This document shows, piece by piece, positions 19,025-22,500 of a stretch of DNA of 22,500 nucleotides. Position 1 is the stretch's first letter; the number at the start of each line of letters is the position of its first letter. The DNA comes from Stramonita haemastoma (taxonomy: Eukaryota; Mollusca; Gastropoda; Neogastropoda; Muricidae), in the NCBI GenBank assembly GCA_030674155.1, contig CM060316.1, positions 81,678,936-81,701,435 on the forward strand, in the 5' to 3' direction. A model generated the notes under the pieces. That model saw nothing but the letters and a program-made list of their open reading frames with translations, ran no database searches and had not been told where the DNA came from. Both the position numbers and the translations under genes were made by a program.

Positions 19025-19160
19025 ACGTTTGTGTAGGTATACAAGTATGTGTGTATGAACGTATGTGTGTGTGCGTGCGTGCATACGTGCATATGTGCAT
19101 GCACATGCACGTGTGAGTGAATGAGAGGGAGAAAGAGCCTGTGTATGTGTGTGTGAGAGA
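19025..19160. repeat. Degenerate (TG/CATG)n purine-pyrimidine alternating region
   Basis: GTATGTGTGTATG, GTGTGTGTGCGTGCGTGCATA, GTGCATATGTGCATGCACATGC and similar blocks; long alternating stretches, decayed rather than pure. Confidence 0.75.
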
Positions 19161-19381
19161 GAGGATAGTTGTACCTGCATGCCACTTGGGTTATCACGAA
19201 TTAATCACGTGTTAGCGGTGCAGTTTCAAAGCCATGAAGAAAAAGAGAAGAGGAGACATTGTGACCTAATTTCCGTGTTGCAGACCAGTTGGTTGTGAGA
19301 TGTTGATTTCATTTGTACAGTCTTGTGGAGGAAATTCCTCCCACTTACCAGTTCCTATTGTAAGGGGGAAAAAAAGCTTAT

Positions 19382-19385
<4 letters not shown>
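19161..19385. other. Unique sequence, nothing recognised
   Basis: Contains no repeat or gene that I can support; it ends at the TA microsatellite. Confidence 0.5.

Positions 19386-19456
<71 letters not shown>
19386..19456. repeat. (TA)n microsatellite flanking the Tigger copy
   Basis: About 70 bp of TA with one TATATT break. Pogo/Tigger elements insert at TA, so this may be the expanded target. Confidence 0.95.
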
Positions 19457-19483
19457 CAGTGAAGTCCGGATGTAGTGATAGCC

Positions 19484-19630
19484 CTGGGACCAATTTTTTA
19501 TCACTACATCCGAACTATCATTACACCCGGAACGTCCGGTTATAGTGATATTTTGTAGGTTTTATCGCTACATCCGGACGTCCGGTTATAGTGATATTTT
19601 TGTAGGTTTTATCACTACATCCGGACGTCG
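19484..19630. repeat. Tigger subterminal repeats, left element
   Basis: Two near-identical units of about 46 bp, each containing the palindrome CCGGACGTCCGG or a half of it, plus TATAGTGATATT, TTGTAGGTTTTAT and CACTACATC. GTGATA and TATCAC halves can pair, so each unit can form a small stem. They are likely multiplied transposase-binding sites; that role is inference. Confidence 0.8.
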
Positions 19631-20017
19631 AGCAGTGAAGTGCTTAACCCAACTTTTGGAACATGTCCAGTCACTCAACCCAATTTCCTTGGCAAACTGT
19701 TCTGCCTTCAACCGCAACACAGACCCATTGACTGGCATGTTGTTGGCCCTTGCCATTCGAAACCAATCCAACAGTGCACTGTCTACTTTCGGTTCTCCAT
19801 CTCTCGGCTTCCTATTCGCACTCGTCTCACCACTATAAAACTTCTGCTTTAATTGTTCACCATTTTTCACAATAGCGCATACTGTTGACTGTGCAACCTT
19901 GTACTTCTTAGCAATTTCCATCTGTGTACCTTGTTTTCTTTCAATGTCTTTCAAGAGATCAATTTTCCGCTTCAGAGTAAGCACAGTGTGTGGCTGGCTT
20001 TTGCTCGCCTCGAACAT
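19586..20017 (-). pseudogene. Tigger/pogo transposase, DNA-binding region only
   Basis: Starting at the ATG at 20017, 143 codons. Residues about 13-52 (LKRKIDLLKDIERKQGTQME, IAKKYKVAQSTVCAIVKN) form a pipsqueak/CENP-B N-terminal helix-turn-helix. Residues about 68-120 (DSALLDWFRMARANNMPVNG, LRLKAEQFAKEIG, WTCSKSWVKHF) form the second CENP-B/Tc5-type helix-turn-helix. The frame then runs into subterminal repeat DNA and stops. The DDE catalytic domain is absent, so it cannot cut DNA but could still bind transposon ends. Compared with the right-hand copy it has an in-frame 24-bp deletion that removes the proper ATG and adds MFE. No other frame damage is visible. Confidence 0.88.
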
Positions 20018-20497
20018 TATCACTACAACAAAGAACATGAACAACTGGGACCGGGACCCAGAAATTCTATTACTACAGCCGGACTATCACTATATGGGTC
20101 TATCACTACATCCTGACTTCATTGTATATATACAATATATATACAGTGAAGTCAGGATGTAGTGATAGACCCATATAGTGGTAGTCTGGCTGTAGTAATA
20201 GAATTTCTGGGTCCTGGTCCCAGTTGTTCATGTTCTTTGTTAACTTAGTCCGGTTGTAGTGATATTTTCAGTCCGGATATAGTGACAGTCTGCTTGTAGT
20301 GATATTATTTTCAAGTGGGAAGCTAAAGTCCGGCTGTAGTGATAATGTTCGAGAGTAATCTCCCTTTACCAAAAATGGCGAGCAAAAACCAGCCACGCAC
20401 TGTGCTTACTCTGAAGCCGAAAATTGATCTCTTGAAAGACATTGAAAGAAAACAAGGTACACAGAGGGAAATTGCAAAGAAGTACAAGGTTGCACAC
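19891..20497. repeat. Head-to-head inverted repeat of two Tigger 5' ends
   Basis: The left arm 19891-20124 and right arm 20144-20497 are inverted copies of the Tigger 5' end and transposase start. They are separated by a 19-bp spacer TATATATACAATATATATA. Arms are near-identical for the first ~98 bp (a few mismatches). The right arm then holds about 94 bp (20242-20335) absent from the left, then homology resumes through the first transposase helix. A transcript across it could fold into a long hairpin. Confidence 0.9.
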
Positions 20498-20512
20498 AGG
20501 ACAGGGGTCTAG
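20375..20512 (+). pseudogene. Tigger/pogo transposase N-terminal 45-codon fragment
   Basis: The ATG at 20375 has a good context (AAAAATGG). The peptide begins MASKNQPRTVLTLKPKIDLL and continues through the first CENP-B-like helices to KKYKVAH, after which homology to the left copy ends inside codons of the minisatellite and a TAG follows. The junction is GTTGCACA, where the left copy continues CAGTCAAC while this copy continues CAGGACAG. Compared with the left copy, Arg to Pro at the KRK motif is visible. It is non-functional as a transposase. Confidence 0.85.
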
Positions 20513-20972
20513 TCACACAGGACAGGGGTCTAGTCACACAGGACAAGGTTATAGTCACACAGGACAGGGGTCTAGTCACACAGGACAAGGTTATAGTCAC
20601 ACAGGACAGGGGTCTAGTCACACAGGGCAGAGGTCTAGTCACACAGGACAAGGTTATAGTCACACAGGACAGGGGTCTAGTCACACAGGGCAGAGGTCTA
20701 GTCACACAGGGCAGAGGTCTAGTCACACAGGACAAGGTTATAGTCACACAGGACAGGGGCCTACTCACACAGGACAGGGGTCTAGTCACACAGGACAAGG
20801 TTATAGTCACACAGGACAGGGGTCTAATCACACAGGGCAGAGGTCTAGTCACACAGGACAAGGTTATAGTCACACAGGACAGGGGCCTACTCACACAGGA
20901 CAGGGGTCTAGTCACACAGGACAAGGATGTAGTCACACAGAACAGGGATCTAGCTACACTGGACAGGGATCT
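20493..20972 (+). repeat. 21-bp coding-phase minisatellite, 23 units, encodes heptads HTGQGSS
   Basis: The unit is CACACAGGACAGGGGTCTAG plus T. Because 21 is a multiple of three, one frame reads HTGQGSS 23 times without a stop. Variation is limited to the last three positions: GS, RS, GY, GP, GC, with S, T or N after. The last three units degenerate (C, E, Y substitutions) and run in frame into an acidic segment SDDNDTDIEIQEVE. The Tigger frame (20375) hits TAG in the first unit, so the heptad frame is not a continuation of the transposase. There is a stop at 20433-20435 and no ATG in the heptad frame upstream. Confidence 0.9.
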
Positions 20973-21537
20973 GATGATAATGATACGGATATCGAAATCC
21001 AAGAAGTTGAACGGGACCTCAACTTAGTTTTACGCCAACTGGGTCCCAGTGGGAAGAGAGCATGCCTTTCAGCTGGGGTTACCCGCTCCTTTGACGTTGC
21101 CCGAACGGCGGGCAAAGTCTGCTTTGGGTGAGCCTTGTGAAGTAGACCTTGTCATTGGCGATGGCAATTGTTTATATCGGGCACTCAGCCTAGAAGTTTC
21201 TGGTACCCAGAATTATCATGAGGAAATCAAGGCGAGAATTGTTGATATTATGCTTCAAAATCCAAACACCTTTGAAGGGTATGTAGGAAGAAGCATTGGC
21301 GATTACGTTTTGGAACATAGCCTTCCGTTGCGCACATGGGGAACTAACGCAGAGATTTATGCTGCGGCAACACTTCTCCAAACAGGTATTGTCGTGTACA
21401 CGGCAGTGAATGAGTCCCGCACAGAATGGATCCATCACCTGCCCCTCTTCCCATTTCCATCCATTGGGTTCAGCCAGGAAAACATTTATCTAAGAAACCT
21501 ATGCGGCCACTTTGAACGTGTTGTCAGCGTTCGCTAA
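20973..21537 (+). pseudogene. OTU-domain cysteine protease (deubiquitinase-like), apparent one-base frameshift
   Basis: From about 21028 to the stop at 21535-21537 one frame encodes a full OTU domain. VIGDGNCLYRALSLEV holds the Asp and nucleophile Cys (DGNC, Cys codon 21169-21171). LRTWGTNAEIYAAATLLQ is the conserved WGxxxEIxA block. NIYLRNLCGHFERVVSV holds the catalytic His followed by an aromatic residue. All three triad positions are present. The preceding acidic linker and heptads (SDDNDTDIEI, DLNLVLRQLGPS) are in another frame, switching around 21030-21055. The OTU frame has no ATG before the catalytic Cys; its first ATG is internal. So it is a pseudogene by one indel, a spliced exon, or a base-call error. 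OTU families cut ubiquitin chains and are often carried by transposons. Confidence 0.8.
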
Positions 21538-21539
21538 GC

Positions 21540-22004
21540 TCAGACTATGTCACATAGGCTACACTGGAAGTAGCTACTAAGATGCTGTTTCACAATCAGT
21601 ATACATGTACATGCACATGTACATAATAAAATTATAAGCTTTACTTACCATTTAAGTTACAGACTGTGGAATACTAGCATTCAAAAGCATTGTTCTTTTT
21701 TAGCACAAAACGAATTCAGCTAAGTCATTATTTAAAATTGATTGATACAGATATTGTGTTTTATCTACTTAATCACTATTGTTTTCGACATAACAATTTT
21801 AATACATGTAGTTACATGTTGTATCTTTTAGCCTGTGTTTGAAGTTTCAATCCAAAGAATTGGATAGTGTTTGCGTTAAAAGGAAGTACATTTACTTGTA
21901 CATGTGTACATTTTTATTTTTTCATCTGTTACTGATTAAAGACTACATTTCATTCCTAAAAAAATCTGACAATTTTTCATTTAACCCTTATTTCTAAGTG
22001 GCCC
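21540..22004 (+). other. AT-rich 3' flank of the OTU gene
   Basis: No coding sequence. ACATGTAC-type palindromic words recur (21604, 21617, 21898). Consistent with a 3' UTR followed by transposon filler or intergenic DNA. Confidence 0.45.
21625..21630 (+). terminator. Candidate polyadenylation signal AATAAA after the OTU stop
   Basis: AATAAA occurs 88 bases after the OTU stop codon, followed within 30 bases by T-rich sequence. The hexamer is common in AT-rich DNA, so support is positional only. Confidence 0.35.
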
Positions 22005-22011
22005 TTCTCTC

Positions 22012-22091
<80 letters not shown>

Positions 22092-22127
22092 CACACACAT
22101 GCACGCATGCACGCATGCGCGCGCGCA

Positions 22128-22168
<41 letters not shown>
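22005..22168. repeat. (CT)n, (CATG/CG)n, (CA)n compound microsatellite
   Basis: About 75 bp of CT, then CACACACATGCACGCATGCA, CGCATGCGCGCGCGCACC and about 40 bp of CA. The central GC/CA part strictly alternates purine and pyrimidine, a Z-DNA candidate. Confidence 0.97.
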
Positions 22169-22171
<3 letters not shown>

Positions 22172-22319
22172 CAACGGCTGTTGAACTGCCAGGACCGGGT
22201 AGGTTAACACAGGACATTTGCAATGACAAAGAGGACAGAAGAAACGTCACAAAACCAAATCATAGTGGTTCCAAAATCTAACTTGTTACTGCCTTGAGGC
22301 TAGTTTACCAAATGTGGCG

Positions 22320-22500
22320 CCCATGTAGCAATAAAAGCTTTGAAGATATCACTACGACTACAAGCGATTGGCCCGATGTAGTAATAAAACCTACAAAAAT
22401 ATCACTATAAACCGGACGTCCGGATGTAGTGATAAAACTACAAAATATCACTATAACCGGACGTCCGGATGTAGTGATAAAACATACCAAAATATCACTA
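22320..22500 (+). repeat. Tigger 3' subterminal repeats at window edge
   Basis: Units of about 46 bp read CCGGACGTCCGGATGTAGTG, ATAAAACCTACAAAAATATC, ACTATAA. Two are nearly perfect (22410 onward) and one or two degenerate units lie before them (GATATCACTACGACTACAAG, CCGATGTAGTAATAAAACC). They match the 3' side of the left Tigger read in transposase sense, and run off the window. Confidence 0.88.

Larger units (their letters stand above)
19457..20124 (-). mobile_element. Tigger/pogo-type DNA transposon, 668-bp internally deleted copy
   Basis: Ends are CAGTGAAGTCCGGATGTAGT (19457 onward) and its complement ACTACATCCTGACTTCATTG (ending 20124; the outer CAGTG is CAATG there). Both are flanked by TA, the target-site duplication of pogo/Tigger elements. 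A shortened transposase gene lies inside on the minus strand. The 3' side (19457-19628) has several inverted and direct copies of the GATGTAGTGATA / TATCACTA motif. The size and missing catalytic domain make it a non-autonomous, MITE-like derivative. Confidence 0.88.
20144..22500 (+). mobile_element. Candidate composite Tigger-type element carrying minisatellite and OTU gene; right end outside window
   Basis: The left terminus CAGTGAAGTCAGGATGTAGT lies at 20144, preceded by TA. Then come subterminal GTAGTGATA motifs, the transposase start, a 21-bp coding minisatellite, an OTU domain, AT-rich and microsatellite DNA, and from about 22320 subterminal repeats of the 3' type, all in the same orientation. 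In the left element these 3' repeats are followed by the right TIR, which here would lie just beyond 22500. The alternative is a 5' scrap of one Tigger plus an independent second copy at the right edge. Confidence 0.5.

Noticed and set aside
20406..21002. Minus-strand frame of 198 codons with repeating LSCVTRP
   Set aside because: Antisense of the 21-bp coding minisatellite; 21-bp periodicity keeps it open, but the plus-strand frame joins the OTU region and the minus one joins nothing.

Overview
This is a eukaryotic, non-coding, repeat-rich window with no intact host gene that I can support. The best guess is a marine gastropod (caenogastropod-like). That rests on a tRNA-derived SINE family present in four copies, on a second SINE whose 3' part I recognise from gastropod genomes, and on very long dinucleotide microsatellites, Tx1/L1-type and RTE-type LINEs and Tigger/pogo DNA transposons. 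The species assignment is inference. Many open frames here have no ATG and are carried by microsatellites, so they are not called as genes.

Layout. 1-2,860: a SINE fragment, a 23-bp minisatellite (832-1331), CA, CAGA and ATT microsatellites, and a small GC-rich patch with a possible promoter. 2,860-9,050: mostly AT-rich unique sequence with three diverged copies of one dispersed repeat (about 6.0, 7.7 and 7.9-8.3 kb) that may derive from a LINE RNase H domain, a longer dispersed repeat (6.36-6.95 kb) and an inverted SINE copy. 9,120-11,450: a second SINE family and three large compound microsatellites.

12,110-17,321 is a nest of retroelements on the minus strand. The outer element is a two-ORF Tx1/L1-type LINE: ORF1 with CCHC knuckles, then an APE-type endonuclease, then reverse transcriptase, read from high to low coordinates. 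It is split inside the endonuclease by a block holding a SINE, a (TA)n tract and a truncated RTE/SR2-like LINE whose 3' tail is duplicated in tandem. All copies are dead: frameshifts, stop codons, an Asp-to-Asn change in RT motif A and a deletion of the C-terminal endonuclease.

17,322-19,456 holds long CA, CT and TA microsatellites and a near full-length SINE with a stuttered 5' head.

19,457-22,500 is the most interesting region. Two Tigger/pogo-type transposons lie head to head, 19 bp apart. The left one (668 bp) keeps the CENP-B-like DNA-binding region but has lost the catalytic domain. The right one keeps only the first 45 codons of the transposase, then passes into a 21-bp minisatellite encoding a clean heptad array (HTGQGSS), followed by a complete-looking OTU cysteine-protease domain. 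Subterminal Tigger repeats return in the same orientation at the window's right edge. This suggests a composite transposon of at least 2.3 kb carrying an OTU gene. The right terminus lies outside the window, so this is unproven.
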